From contig NZ_LNYB01000021.1 in NCBI RefSeq assembly GCF_001467625.1, positions 1 to 63,074 of the forward strand: DNA of 63,074 bases. The letters run 5' to 3'. The DNA comes from Legionella feeleii (lineage in GTDB: Bacteria; Pseudomonadota; Gammaproteobacteria; Legionellales; Legionellaceae). The number at the start of each line of letters is the position of its first letter. Position 1 is the stretch's first letter. The notes under the pieces were generated by a model. The model did not search any database. It worked only from the letters and a program-made list of their open reading frames with translations, and was not told where the DNA came from. Below are positions 45,901-54,163 of this stretch, piece by piece. The position numbers and the translations under genes were made by a program.

Positions 45901-47214
45901 TTGCAATTTTTTGGAAGAAACGATCACCAAGTCAAAATTCAGGGGTACCGTATCGAATTACCGGCTATTGAATCCATTTTGGTTAAATTTCCTGGCATTC
46001 ATCAAGCAGTGGTTGTCGTGATGCGAGGAAAATCAAAAGAAGCCTATTTGCGAGCCTATTTGGTGACGGATAAAAAGCCAAAAACCAGCAACGAATTAAG
46101 GGAGTATTTGGCTGGCTATCTGCCTGGCTATATGATACCGCGCGAATTTTGTGTCATAAAATCAATTCCTTTAAAAGAGAATGAAAAAATAGATTTTACT
46201 TCATTAGAACGACAAGGATTTCAGCTTTTACGATTTAATGAACAAGATACAATTGATGCATTAACTCCCCACGAAAAGGAAATCAAAGGAATTTGGGAGC
46301 AAATTTTTCATAGGAAGGTTCATTCTACCCAGGAGGATTTTTTTGCCATGGGGGGCGATTCATTAACGGCTTTGCAACTCATATCCACTTTAAAAACGCA
46401 TTACAATTTAAATTTTCCCCTGCAATTAGTGTTTGAGTATCCAACTATTTCAAGCCTAGCGACCAAAATTGAAGAGTTTTTAGCGAGTAAACGTTCAGAG
46501 AAGCATTTTTCTATCAAAGCAAATCCTTTAATTAAACTGGCAACCGGTAAAGATGAGTCACCTTTGTTTTTAGTGCACCCGGTGGGTGGCTCAGTATTTT
46601 GGTATAAGCAATTAGCTTCTTATTTGCATGGTAAATACACTGTTTATGGCATTCAGGATCCTAATCTGGATGGAATGCTTCTTCGCTTTAACGCTTTGGA
46701 GGATATGGCCAGCTTTTATTTGCAGGAAATAAAAAAAGTGTATTCAGGTGATCAATACTGCCTCGGAGGAGCCTCATTCGGCGCTACAGTTGCGTTTGAA
46801 ATGGCAAAACAACTCGTCCATGAAAAAAAATCCATTCGATTTCTAGGGTTGTTCGATGGATGGGCTCATTATCCTCATGACTTAATGCAGGAGGATTCAT
46901 CCACATTCCTAAGCCGGACAGAAGCTAATCAAGCCACTATCAATAACAAGACGAAAGAGTCTTTATATGAATTGGAACAATATCGAAAGACGTTATTACT
47001 CAATTATAAACTCTCTTCCTTGAGGGCGGATGTGACCTTATTTAAGGCAAGTGAATTATGGCCTTCATTTAAACTCATTGATGATTTTAATAATGGTTGG
47101 CGTCCTTATGTTGAAGGTGAAATTAGGCAGTATGCAATATCCGGGAATCATGAAACCATGTTTTTTGAGCCCTATGTCCAGAGATTAGTAGAATGTCTTT
47201 CCATGAAAATATAA
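42988..47214 (+). CDS. NRPS-like: formyltransferase, partial condensation lobe, adenylation, PCP, thioesterase
   Basis: 1408 aa; ATG 42988 after GAGGATCC. Order: formyltransferase (1-190, catalytic INYHDSLLPKF around residue 90 and IDEGEIV) with FMT-type C-domain (~190-305); ~310-560 looks like only the C-terminal lobe of a condensation domain, with no HHxxxDG; adenylation ~575-1095 (FTSGTTGRPKG, NEYGPTETTVS, YRTGD); carrier with phosphopantetheine Ser1125 in GGDSLTAL; thioesterase ~1180-1405 (S1263 in GGASFGA, H1388 in GNHETMF). N-formylation domains are known from linear gramicidin synthetase LgrA. A formyl-aminoacyl product released by the TE is likely; product unknown. No other NRPS or transporter gene is adjacent. 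Confidence 0.88.
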   Translation: MEITTCLIGEDSLVIQCGDQLLSRNHRIHLVISPLNSVQEWAEEHGISWIASIDKLANIEPFQVDYLFSIVNSRILSKSIRNLARCYAINYHDSLLPKFAGLNSTSWALVHNEKEHGVTWHIMNDKIDEGEIVYQQSLPIYPNDTVLTLNLRCYENAISSFTQMIKLIEAGLLAPRKQVLDKRSYFAANHHLPCFGFIDWRLFSAKTIERITRALSIQKYSNHVGTLKLLADRDYAIVSQVELGCAPNTAENKLGTILDIDENGLVVSTVGQPIKFVELLSLAGEPISIKDWVNSHGLQVGQVLPYYRVKDIEAQRKYHSSALANERYWISKIKAISEHNTFNLQRLKQSMEFERLETSICLNDIFPSKQFDNKVELLLTAILVYLYRLNNQEQLSVSIVQPEYNHLQEQFGPLFSGFLPLLFHKENDFSFQEALESVTKSLVELDKRSVFLSDIAARHPELKGSQMESGIVINLSGANKDYPCQTETVLYFNLDPDRGKIEILHRMELNRDDSLLKELMSHCTQHLVNILIQLINYPFVSARKFCFLTQAERYNLLQVWGKGKTRYLPEKSLAMLFETQVASNPDKVAVYFNHLSVTYLELNELAERVANRIRQQQIPPQHFIGLYLQRSIEMLAVILGILKANCAYVPLDTKYPLLKIEQIVEDANLSCLFIQQKSVEQFNDFFKQKEKKVELLTIEAILSTPQKACEQVPNGLTITNKIAYIMFTSGTTGRPKGVVVTHRNIINYCKWFTETTHFDEKCTIDFSSSIAFDLSVPCTLAPLLVGGAIAIATDVQKTNPQLYLTHLKKHQVTHAELTPGYLEMLLNYPEEVIDLVHLRYLLLGADVVLSTDVKRWLSLCPHHQVINEYGPTETTVSVTSYFVNKDELDKGTSVPIGQPAFNSTGYVLDQYKNLCPFGVKGELYIGGAQVTKGYLNRPDLTQEKFIHVDFTKPDEVLYRTGDMVCWLPGGSLQFFGRNDHQVKIQGYRIELPAIESILVKFPGIHQAVVVVMRGKSKEAYLRAYLVTDKKPKTSNELREYLAGYLPGYMIPREFCVIKSIPLKENEKIDFTSLERQGFQLLRFNEQDTIDALTPHEKEIKGIWEQIFHRKVHSTQEDFFAMGGDSLTALQLISTLKTHYNLNFPLQLVFEYPTISSLATKIEEFLASKRSEKHFSIKANPLIKLATGKDESPLFLVHPVGGSVFWYKQLASYLHGKYTVYGIQDPNLDGMLLRFNALEDMASFYLQEIKKVYSGDQYCLGGASFGATVAFEMAKQLVHEKKSIRFLGLFDGWAHYPHDLMQEDSSTFLSRTEANQATINNKTKESLYELEQYRKTLLLNYKLSSLRADVTLFKASELWPSFKLIDDFNNGWRPYVEGEIRQYAISGNHETMFFEPYVQRLVECLSMKI

Positions 47215-47253
47215 CAGGTTACCTAACAAATGGGGATTAACTAAATCTCAGGG

Positions 47254-47273
47254 GAGAGGCCTCTCTTTTTTTT
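47254..47273 (+). terminator. intrinsic terminator of the NRPS gene
   Basis: GAGAGG directly followed by CCTCTC and then eight T residues, 40 bp after the NRPS stop codon. It is a classic rho-independent design. Confidence 0.8.
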
Positions 47274-47393
47274 CAAGCCACTTGAAAATAAACGTCGATG
47301 GTGTGTTGCCTTAAAGCGGGTCATGGCAAATTCTTGGATAGGTATAACCGCCAAAATTAATTCAGGGGTTCCATGATTCTCAGGATGAACGCA

Positions 47394-48086
47394 TCAGCGG
47401 TTTTCCAGCTGTTTTTTATAGTCGCGCCACTGTGGCATAAATCGGGTCATCAACGCATGGAAACGCTTATTGTGGCTGGCTTCCAATATATGAACCATTT
47501 CATGAACTAAAACATATTCCAGGCAAGCCAGGGGTTTTTTGATCAGATTAAGATTCAGCCATATTCGTTGGGCACGGACGTTACAGGAGCCCCAGCGGGT
47601 TTTCATTAATTTGATTCCCCAGCTGTTCACTTTTACCCCGATGATTGGTTCCCATTTTTGTAGGAGTTGGGGTAAAACTGCTTTCATTTGCTCTCTGTAC
47701 CAGCTTTGCAACAGGACTTGTCTAGTGGTTGCCGTCGAGTCAGCTTTGGTAAAACAGTGGATGAAGCTGTCATCCATAACGATTTTTGCCTGTTTACTAT
47801 TCTCGTGAATAACGAATTCCAATGATTTACCTAAGAAATAATGAGGTTCGCCTGTTTCAAAACGAGGGCAGGGTTGGGGGGGATTTTGAGTTAAACGGGC
47901 TCGCTGGGCATGAATCCAGGCGCTTTTGGCCTCCAACTGGCGGTGAATCAGAGCCATAGAAAATCTTAAAGGTACGCTGACCCTAACTTCTCCATGAGGG
48001 GGATAGATGCGAAGATGCATGTTTTTTATTGGTTTTCTTATGATGTTTATAACAATCCCATCAATTTCAAGTTGATTGTGCGGCAT
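47394..48086 (-). CDS. YgjP-like (DUF45) metal-dependent hydrolase
   Basis: 230 aa from ATG 48086; a TTG at 48146 extends the frame but has no clear ribosome binding site either. The C-terminal VLVHEMVHILEASHNKRFHALM contains the zincin-like HExxH with the downstream N-x-x-F, and WGSCNVRAQRIWLN plus IRLYPPHGEVRVSVP-like text is typical of the family. YgjP/M48-like proteins are metallopeptidases or nucleotide hydrolases of unclear substrate. Cytosolic. No operon partners. Confidence 0.85.
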   Translation of the reverse strand: MPHNQLEIDGIVINIIRKPIKNMHLRIYPPHGEVRVSVPLRFSMALIHRQLEAKSAWIHAQRARLTQNPPQPCPRFETGEPHYFLGKSLEFVIHENSKQAKIVMDDSFIHCFTKADSTATTRQVLLQSWYREQMKAVLPQLLQKWEPIIGVKVNSWGIKLMKTRWGSCNVRAQRIWLNLNLIKKPLACLEYVLVHEMVHILEASHNKRFHALMTRFMPQWRDYKKQLENR

Positions 48087-48226
48087 AGAAGCAAGTAATA
48101 AAAAACAAGGAGGTGTAGTTATAAATTGGTGAGGGTAGATAGTCAATTGATTACTTGGATTATAGTCTTTAGCTTGAGAATTCGAAGCAATGAATCAGGG
48201 CTTACAAAAGACTTCGAGGTCGAGAC

Positions 48227-48287
48227 AAAATTTGCTTTTAATTCGCTCATTTAGGTAGGCTAAACTCGCTCATTAAAAGCAAATTTT
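48227..48287. repeat. 16-bp perfect inverted repeat
   Basis: AAAATTTGCTTTTAAT (48227-48242) and ATTAAAAGCAAATTTT (48272-48287) flank 29 bp containing two TCGCTCATT motifs. It lies upstream of the 48086 gene and downstream of the next. It may be a miniature element or a hairpin. Confidence 0.6.
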
Positions 48288-48326
48288 AACGAAGAGATTG
48301 GAGTTTTCGTAAGTCTTGTGAATCTA

Positions 48327-48608
48327 TCAGAAGCGTTCATCAGGGACACAAGGGCTATCGACATATTCACCATTTATTTTCAATACCATATTCACGCTGG
48401 CGCGATGGTAGCGAACTAGTTGTTCGTATTGGGCGGGGGTAAGATAGCCGTAACTGTTACCACAATAAACCAGTGAATGAGCGGCGCGCGAAGATTTAAC
48501 TTGTATGGGGATATCACAATCCCAACGAAAGCGTGTCAAATCACAGTTAGCAAAGGCTGTGCTCAATGGTAGTATAAACAGAAGCGAAGCTAGATTGATT
48601 GTTTTCAT
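48327..48608 (-). CDS. small exported protein, four Cys
   Basis: 93 aa. Signal peptide [20 protein letters not shown] (cleavage near residue 20), then 73 residues with Cys near 22, 31, 49 and 87 that could make two disulfides. Sequence text [23 protein letters not shown] suggests a helical body. No family name that I recognise. Single gene; a TCACTCC-like stretch upstream is not a convincing promoter. Confidence 0.7.
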   Translation of the reverse strand: MKTINLASLLFILPLSTAFANCDLTRFRWDCDIPIQVKSSRAAHSLVYCGNSYGYLTPAQYEQLVRYHRASVNMVLKINGEYVDSPCVPDERF

Positions 48609-48692
48609 AGACTAACACTCCGTTGATCTATTCTAATATTAGCGGATATTACGCAGAACGCTGTGAATGAAGCATGCTTGAACTATGCCAAG

Positions 48693-49151
48693 TTAGTAAA
48701 CGATTCCTTCATGGCGTAGTAGATCGGTTTTGTAATGCTGAGCGGTAGTTTGCCCCATATAGCCGCCGCAGCTGGTTTTGCCAACTACACGATGGCAAGG
48801 AATAAACAAGGCTAAAGGATTACTTTTACAAGCCTGGCCAATAGCGCGGGGACTTGATTGCAATGTCTTTGCCAATTCACCATAGGTAAAGGTGCGGCCT
48901 ACGGGAATAACCAGTAAAGCATTCCAAACTCGCTGCTGATAGAGAGTACCTTGTGGTTTTAGTGCCAATTGAAAACGATGGTGAGGATTTTGGAAATAAT
49001 GATCGATTTCTATCGAAATGGTGTTGGTCAGTTGATTAACCAGCTGGCTGGAAGTGGGCGATTCAGTAAAATTCGCACGGTGGATATAATGCTCATCGTA
49101 CTCGACTTCAAGCCAGCCTACTGGTGTATTGAATGCGGTGACGATGAGCAT
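48693..49151 (-). CDS. ogt: methylated-DNA-protein-cysteine methyltransferase
   Basis: 152 aa from ATG 49151. The active-site motif PCHRVVG carries the acceptor Cys that takes O6-alkyl groups from guanine in a suicide reaction; the preceding VPVGRTFTYGELA-like helix-turn-helix (GRTFTYGELAKTL) and NPLALFIPCHRV match Ogt/MGMT. Length fits the family. It follows rplS with 12 bp between and likely shares its transcript. Confidence 0.92.
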   Translation of the reverse strand: MLIVTAFNTPVGWLEVEYDEHYIHRANFTESPTSSQLVNQLTNTISIEIDHYFQNPHHRFQLALKPQGTLYQQRVWNALLVIPVGRTFTYGELAKTLQSSPRAIGQACKSNPLALFIPCHRVVGKTSCGGYMGQTTAQHYKTDLLRHEGIVY

Positions 49152-49163
49152 TTTGGTCAGCAA

Positions 49164-49529
49164 TTAACTTTCTTTTTTGCCAGTCAATTTTTCTTTGATA
49201 CGTGCTGCACGGCCAGCTAAATCACGCAGATAATAGAGCTTGGCACGACGAACATCACCACGACGCTTAACAGTAATGCTGTCTACAACAGGACTGTAAG
49301 TTTGGAATACGCGCTCAACACCAACACTGTGAGAAATTTTTCGAACAGTGAACGCAGAGTTTAAACCGCGGTTGCGTTTGGCAATAACGATACCTTCGAA
49401 GGCCTGTAAACGCTCGCGTGTACCTTCTTTTACTTTTACTTGTACTAAGACGGTATCACCTGGACTGAAATCAGGAATATTTTTGCCTTGCATTTGTTCG
49501 GCATTTAGTTGGTCAATAATGTTCGTCAT
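49164..49529 (-). CDS. rplS: 50S ribosomal protein L19
   Basis: 121 aa from ATG 49529 (GAGGAG upstream; the frame could start with a GTG six bases earlier). Signature: [60 protein letters not shown]19 sits at the subunit interface. Last gene of ffh-rpsP-rimM-trmD-rplS. Confidence 0.97.
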   Translation of the reverse strand: MTNIIDQLNAEQMQGKNIPDFSPGDTVLVQVKVKEGTRERLQAFEGIVIAKRNRGLNSAFTVRKISHSVGVERVFQTYSPVVDSITVKRRGDVRRAKLYYLRDLAGRAARIKEKLTGKKES

Positions 49530-49559
49530 GGTCACTCCTCAAATTGGTATTCCTTTTAA

Positions 49560-50306
49560 TCAGGAACCACCGTGTTCGCGTTTAAACTCGACAAGCAATT
49601 GCTTGTCCGTATCACTTAACTGTATTTTCTCTAATAAATCCGGACGTTTCAGCCAGGTTTTACCCAGCATTTGTTTTCTACGCCAGCGCTCAATATCTCG
49701 ATGATGGCCACCTAATAAAACGGGCGGAACATCTAAACCGTTAATAGTAGCTGGTCTAGTGTAATGTGGGCAATCCAGCAAACCATTCATAAATGAATCT
49801 TGTTCTGCAGAGCCTAAATGGCCAAGACTGCCAGGCAGAAGGCGTATAATCGCATCGATAAACACCATGGCTGCCAATTCACCGCCACTTAAAACAAAGT
49901 CTCCCAGCGACCATTCCTCATCAATATCATGCGTAATGATCCGCTCATCAATTCCTTCATAGCGTCCTGCTATAAAAAGCAGGGGCTGTTTGCATGCTGC
50001 CACTTGATTCAAATCAAACTGGCGAACTACTTTCCCTTGTGGACTCAAATAGATGGTCTTACAAGAGGTCGGTAACTGGGTCTTTGCATGCTTGATTGCT
50101 GCATGCAAGGGCTCATACATCATGACCATACCCGGACCACCGCCATAGGGTTTATCATCCACCTGGCGATAGGGCCTTGTCGCCCACTCACGGGGATTCC
50201 AACAATCCACCTTCGCTAAACCTTGCTCAAGAGCCCGTCCGACTACACCGTGGTGCAAGCCATCAAACATCTCAGGCATCAGGGTTATCACGCCTAAATG
50301 CAGCAT
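49560..50306 (-). CDS. trmD: tRNA (guanine-37-N1) methyltransferase
   Basis: 248 aa. The SPOUT trefoil knot is visible: LFIAGRYEGIDER and LGDFVLSGGELAAM, with RPYRQVDDKPYGGGPGMV as the conserved loop. The enzyme methylates N1 of G37 in several tRNAs with SAM and prevents +1 frameshifting. The start MLHLGVITLMPEMF is typical. It is 3 bp past the rimM stop, in the same operon. Confidence 0.97.
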   Translation of the reverse strand: MLHLGVITLMPEMFDGLHHGVVGRALEQGLAKVDCWNPREWATRPYRQVDDKPYGGGPGMVMMYEPLHAAIKHAKTQLPTSCKTIYLSPQGKVVRQFDLNQVAACKQPLLFIAGRYEGIDERIITHDIDEEWSLGDFVLSGGELAAMVFIDAIIRLLPGSLGHLGSAEQDSFMNGLLDCPHYTRPATINGLDVPPVLLGGHHRDIERWRRKQMLGKTWLKRPDLLEKIQLSDTDKQLLVEFKREHGGS

Positions 50307-50309
50307 TAT

Positions 50310-50819
50310 CTAAAAATCCGCATCCCAGTCAACTCTTATAAGATTTTGGCTAGGATTGATGTCCATAATAAACTGATCTGGTAAGTAGGGAATCAAATAT
50401 CGCTTTGTTCCTTCTACAACCAAAACATCATTGGCTCCAGTCGGCATGATCTCTTTTACCTTGCCAAAGGAGATTCCTTGCAGATTAACAACCTCCATCC
50501 CAACAAGTTCATGCCAGTAATACTCGCCTGGCTTAAGTGAGGGAAGTTGAGTGCGACTAATCGCAATATCACTATTAGTCAGGTTAGCTACTTGCTCTCG
50601 TTCGCTATAACCTTCGATCTGGGCAAGAATCAACTTATCGTTGACTTCTATGTGCAATACGTTAAGTGGTTGCCATTGTTTGCCAATACAGGCATGCCAA
50701 TCTGTATAACGCAGTATATTATCGCGAGGCTCGGTGAATGAGTGAACAATAACGAGCCCTTTAATTCCATGCGCACGACCAAAACGACCAACAACAACCC
50801 AGTCAGTAACCTTATCCAC
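50310..50819 (-). CDS. rimM: 16S rRNA processing protein
   Basis: 169 aa, GTG start one base after the rpsP stop. Begins DWVVVGRFGRAHGIKG, the RimM N-terminal domain, and has the PRC-barrel C-terminus (YYWHELVGMEVVNLQG ... YLPDQFIMDIN). RimM helps mature the 30S head by binding S19. Confidence 0.95.
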   Translation of the reverse strand: MDKVTDWVVVGRFGRAHGIKGLVIVHSFTEPRDNILRYTDWHACIGKQWQPLNVLHIEVNDKLILAQIEGYSEREQVANLTNSDIAISRTQLPSLKPGEYYWHELVGMEVVNLQGISFGKVKEIMPTGANDVLVVEGTKRYLIPYLPDQFIMDINPSQNLIRVDWDADF

Positions 50820-50820
50820 G

Positions 50821-51081
50821 TTATTCAGCAGCAGCGCTCTTCTTGCTATATTCTTTGATCAAGGCACGAACGCGATCAGATAACTGAGCGCCAATATTTT
50901 GCCAATGAGTTAATTTATCCATTTCAATCTGCAGGCGAACTTCTTGACCACGCGCAACAGGATTAAAATAACCAATTCGCTCAATATAGTTACCATCACG
51001 ACGTCTGCGACTGTCAGTGACAACCATATTGTAAAAAGGACGCTTCTTTGCGCCAGCTCTTGATAAACGTATAACGACCAT
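50821..51081 (-). CDS. rpsP: 30S ribosomal protein S16
   Basis: 86 aa. [20 protein letters not shown] is the S16 signature. Shine-Dalgarno AGAGGAAA upstream. Second gene of the ffh operon order. Confidence 0.97.
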   Translation of the reverse strand: MVVIRLSRAGAKKRPFYNMVVTDSRRRRDGNYIERIGYFNPVARGQEVRLQIEMDKLTHWQNIGAQLSDRVRALIKEYSKKSAAAE

Positions 51082-51164
51082 TGTTTTCCTCTACTTAGAG
51101 TGGTTACGTAAAAATGCCGTGTATTGTACGAAAATTAATTCGGCATGGGAAGTGATTATAGGAA

Positions 51165-52541
51165 TTATTTCATATCATCGGGAAACAGTCCTTTTAAACC
51201 AGTCATGCCGCCCATGCCGCGCATTATTTGTTTCATGCCGCCTGGCTTGGTGAATTTCTTCATCATTTTTTGCATTTGTTCAAATTGTTTCAAAAGACGG
51301 TTAACATCCTGAATTTGAGTACCTGAACCAGCTGCGATGCGTTTTTTTCGTGAGCCGACAATAATTTTAGGAATACGGCGCTCTTTGGGGGTCATGGAAT
51401 TTATAATGGCGACAGTCTGTGCCATGGCCTTGTCATTGACTTGACTTATTGCTTGTTGGGGCAATTGACTCATGCCTGGCAATTTACTCATCATGCTGGC
51501 AATACCACCCATATTGTTCATTTGGAGTAGCTGCTGTTTAAAATCCTCCAAGTCAAACCCTTTGCCTTTTTTAAGTTTTTTGGCCAGCTTTTCGCTGGCT
51601 TGCTTATCTGCTTTGCGTTCGACTTCCTCAATCAGGGTAAGAATATCTCCCATCCCTAGAATACGTGAGGCTATTCGATCTGGATGAAAAGGTTCTAGCG
51701 GATCAATCTTTTCACCGCTACCCAAAAATTTAATGGGTTGGCCGGTAATGTGTTTAACTGAAAGTGCTGCTCCTCCGCGGGCATCACCATCTGTTTTGGT
51801 AAGAATTACACCGGTCAACGGCAAGGCTTCATGGAAGGCTTTGGCTGTATTCGCAGCATCCTGGCCAGTCATGCTATCTACAACGAATAACGTTTCTACC
51901 GGATTGACTGCTTTATGGAGTGCTTTGATCTCAGCCATCATCTCGGCATCAACATGTAAACGGCCTGCTGTATCAAAAATGACTACATCCATATATTGTT
52001 TTTTGGCGCTGTCTAAAGCTCTTTGGGCAATATCCAAAGGCTGTTGATGTGCTTCTGATGGAAAGAACGTCACATCAAGTTGAGCAGCTAAAACTTTAAG
52101 TTGTTCAATGGCAGCGGGTCGGTATACATCCAAACTCACTAACATGACTTTTTTATTTTCTGTTTCTTTTAGGTAGCGGGCTAATTTTGCAGTACTGGTT
52201 GTTTTACCAGAGCCTTGCAAGCCTGCCATCAGGAATACTGCAGGAGGTTGGGTTTTAAAATTGAGCTCAGCGCGAGTATCGCCTAAAATATGCACCAATT
52301 CATCATGAACAATTTTAACCAGCGCTTGATCGGGTTTTAAGCTCCCCACGACTTCCTGACCAAGTGCCTTTTGTTTTACCTGCTCAATAAACTCTTTAAT
52401 GACAGGTAAGGCCACGTCTGCTTCAAGCAACGACATACGCACTTCGCGCAGAGCATGTTGCATGTTTTCTGGAGTAAAGCGACTTTGACCGCTAATCGTT
52501 TTAAAGGCTTGCGTTAAGCGTTCGGTTAAGTTCTCAAACAT
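51165..52541 (-). CDS. ffh: signal recognition particle protein
   Basis: 458 aa. N domain (1-95), SRP GTPase G domain with P-loop GLQGSGKTT, DTAGRL, TKTDGDARGG, and Met-rich M domain (330-458, rich in MMSKLPGMSQLP and GGMKQIMRGMGGM) that binds 4.5S RNA and signal sequences. Its RNA partner is also in this window at 61471-61576. Confidence 0.97.
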   Translation of the reverse strand: MFENLTERLTQAFKTISGQSRFTPENMQHALREVRMSLLEADVALPVIKEFIEQVKQKALGQEVVGSLKPDQALVKIVHDELVHILGDTRAELNFKTQPPAVFLMAGLQGSGKTTSTAKLARYLKETENKKVMLVSLDVYRPAAIEQLKVLAAQLDVTFFPSEAHQQPLDIAQRALDSAKKQYMDVVIFDTAGRLHVDAEMMAEIKALHKAVNPVETLFVVDSMTGQDAANTAKAFHEALPLTGVILTKTDGDARGGAALSVKHITGQPIKFLGSGEKIDPLEPFHPDRIASRILGMGDILTLIEEVERKADKQASEKLAKKLKKGKGFDLEDFKQQLLQMNNMGGIASMMSKLPGMSQLPQQAISQVNDKAMAQTVAIINSMTPKERRIPKIIVGSRKKRIAAGSGTQIQDVNRLLKQFEQMQKMMKKFTKPGGMKQIMRGMGGMTGLKGLFPDDMK

Positions 52542-52740
52542 GGTAATTACCTAATGCAAAAATTCTAACTATAGCACAGTGGCCAGGTTGCCAAAACTTT
52601 TATTGGCCAGGAAAGACAGGATTGATTAATAAATTAGTCTCTTACTAATTTTTTTCCGTGCTTTTTAAGGTAATTGGCCATAGATCTTGTCTTTTTGATA
52701 TGATGAACTAATTTTCTTTGCAATTACTTGGGGATATGTA

Positions 52741-54012
52741 GTGCATTTTTCTTTTTCTTTACCCACTCTTCTAATTGCGTTATTGCTGCTGGTTTTATTA
52801 TCAGCTTTTTTTTCTGGTGCGGAAATTGGCATGATGTCTTTAAACCGTTACCGTTTGCGCCATTTAGTCAAAAAAAATGATAAACAGGCTATACGTGTTA
52901 ACCAAATGCTGGCTCGCCCTGACAAACTACTTAGTGTCGTGTTAATTGGTAATACCTTGGCGAATATAATCGCCTCTACGCTAGCAACGCTTGTTGGCCA
53001 GCGTTTATATGGTGATGCTGGTGTAGCAATAGCGACTCTGATACTAACATTGGTCATTCTCGTGTTTTCTGAAATGACGCCCAAGACCTTGGCCGCTTTG
53101 CATCCACAACAGGTTGCTTTTACTTCCTCTTTTCCGTTGCAAATTTTGCAATTTATTCTTGCTCCTTTGATTCAAACAATCACATGGATAAGCAATGCTA
53201 TCTTGCGTTTATTTGGTGTCACCCTCGATAAAGTGCAAAAAGAAGCTTTATCAGGAGAGGAATTACGTTCAGTAGTCCATGAGGCGGGGGGGCTCTTACC
53301 TGTTGAGCATAAAAGTATGTTAATCAGTTTGCTTGATTTGGAGCAAGCAACTGTTGAAGACATCATGATTCCGAAAGCGGATATTATTGGTCTTGATTTG
53401 GAGCAATCCTGGCATGACTTACTTGAGCAGTTAGAAACGGCACAGCATACCCGGCTCCCTCTTTATCGCGATACGATCGATAATCTAGTCGGTATGGTCC
53501 ATGTACGTAGTGTACTGAATTTGGCTTTAGAAGAACGTCTTGATATGGATAATTTATTAAAAATTGCGGATGCACCTTATTTTATTCCAGAAGCAACCCC
53601 TCTTAATGTGCAGATTTTAAATTTCCAGAAAATGAAAAAACGCAGTTGTTTTGTGGTGGATGAATATGGCGAACTGTTGGGGTTGGTGACGATGGAGGAT
53701 ATTCTGGAGGAAGTTGTTGGTGAGTTTACAACTGATATTGCAGCCTTGAGCAAGGATATTACCCAGCAAGAGGATGGTTCTGTGATTGTTGATGCCAGCA
53801 TTACTTTACGTCATTTAAAGCGCTTACTGAACTGGCAGTTACCTTCCTTGGGGCCACGCACATTGAGTGGTTTAATCATTGAGCATTTGGGCTATATCCC
53901 TCCACCGGATTGTTGTCTACAAATCGAGAGTTTTCAAATTGAAATACTCATGGTCAGCGATAACATGATTAAAACAGTGCGTATGCTTAAGGTGAATAAG
54001 AAGAGGAAATAA
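52741..54012 (+). CDS. CorB/CorC-like DUF21-CBS transporter-associated protein
   Basis: 423 aa, GTG start. N-terminal DUF21 membrane domain with about 3-4 helices (8-30, 60-118, 135-155, beginning LSAFFSGAEIGMMSLNRYRL), a CBS-pair region (~200-330, EDIMIPKADIIGLDL; LLGLVTMEDILEEVVGE), and a CorC_HlyC transporter-associated domain at the end. Relatives in the CNNM/CorB family carry or regulate Mg2+ efflux. It is divergent from ffh, as corB-like genes often are in gamma-proteobacteria. Confidence 0.9.
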   Translation: MHFSFSLPTLLIALLLLVLLSAFFSGAEIGMMSLNRYRLRHLVKKNDKQAIRVNQMLARPDKLLSVVLIGNTLANIIASTLATLVGQRLYGDAGVAIATLILTLVILVFSEMTPKTLAALHPQQVAFTSSFPLQILQFILAPLIQTITWISNAILRLFGVTLDKVQKEALSGEELRSVVHEAGGLLPVEHKSMLISLLDLEQATVEDIMIPKADIIGLDLEQSWHDLLEQLETAQHTRLPLYRDTIDNLVGMVHVRSVLNLALEERLDMDNLLKIADAPYFIPEATPLNVQILNFQKMKKRSCFVVDEYGELLGLVTMEDILEEVVGEFTTDIAALSKDITQQEDGSVIVDASITLRHLKRLLNWQLPSLGPRTLSGLIIEHLGYIPPPDCCLQIESFQIEILMVSDNMIKTVRMLKVNKKRK

Positions 54013-54013
54013 T

Positions 54014-54155
54014 AGGGCAGTTTATATTTCTACTATCTTGGCGCTTATGGTGCGATTTTCTTCGCTTCGCTGCTCACATACCGGCGTGTATGCTCTACTG
54101 CGATGCTCGAATATCACATCATAAGTACTCAAACTGGCCAAATATAAACAGCCCT
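54014..54155. mobile_element. possible MITE: 142-bp element with 16-bp terminal inverted repeats
   Basis: AGGGCAGTTTATATTT (54014-54029) and AAATATAAACAGCCCT (54140-54155) are inverted with one mismatch, enclosing ~110 bp of different composition (TTCTTCGCTTCGCTGC, CACATACCGGCGTGTATG) without an ORF. It sits between convergent genes. No clear target duplication seen. Confidence 0.5.
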
Positions 54156-54163
54156 GGTGTTAG

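Noticed and set aside
48227-48287. possible CRISPR-like repeat pair
   Set aside because: The repeats are inverted, not direct, and there is no spacer array; a hairpin or miniature element explains it.
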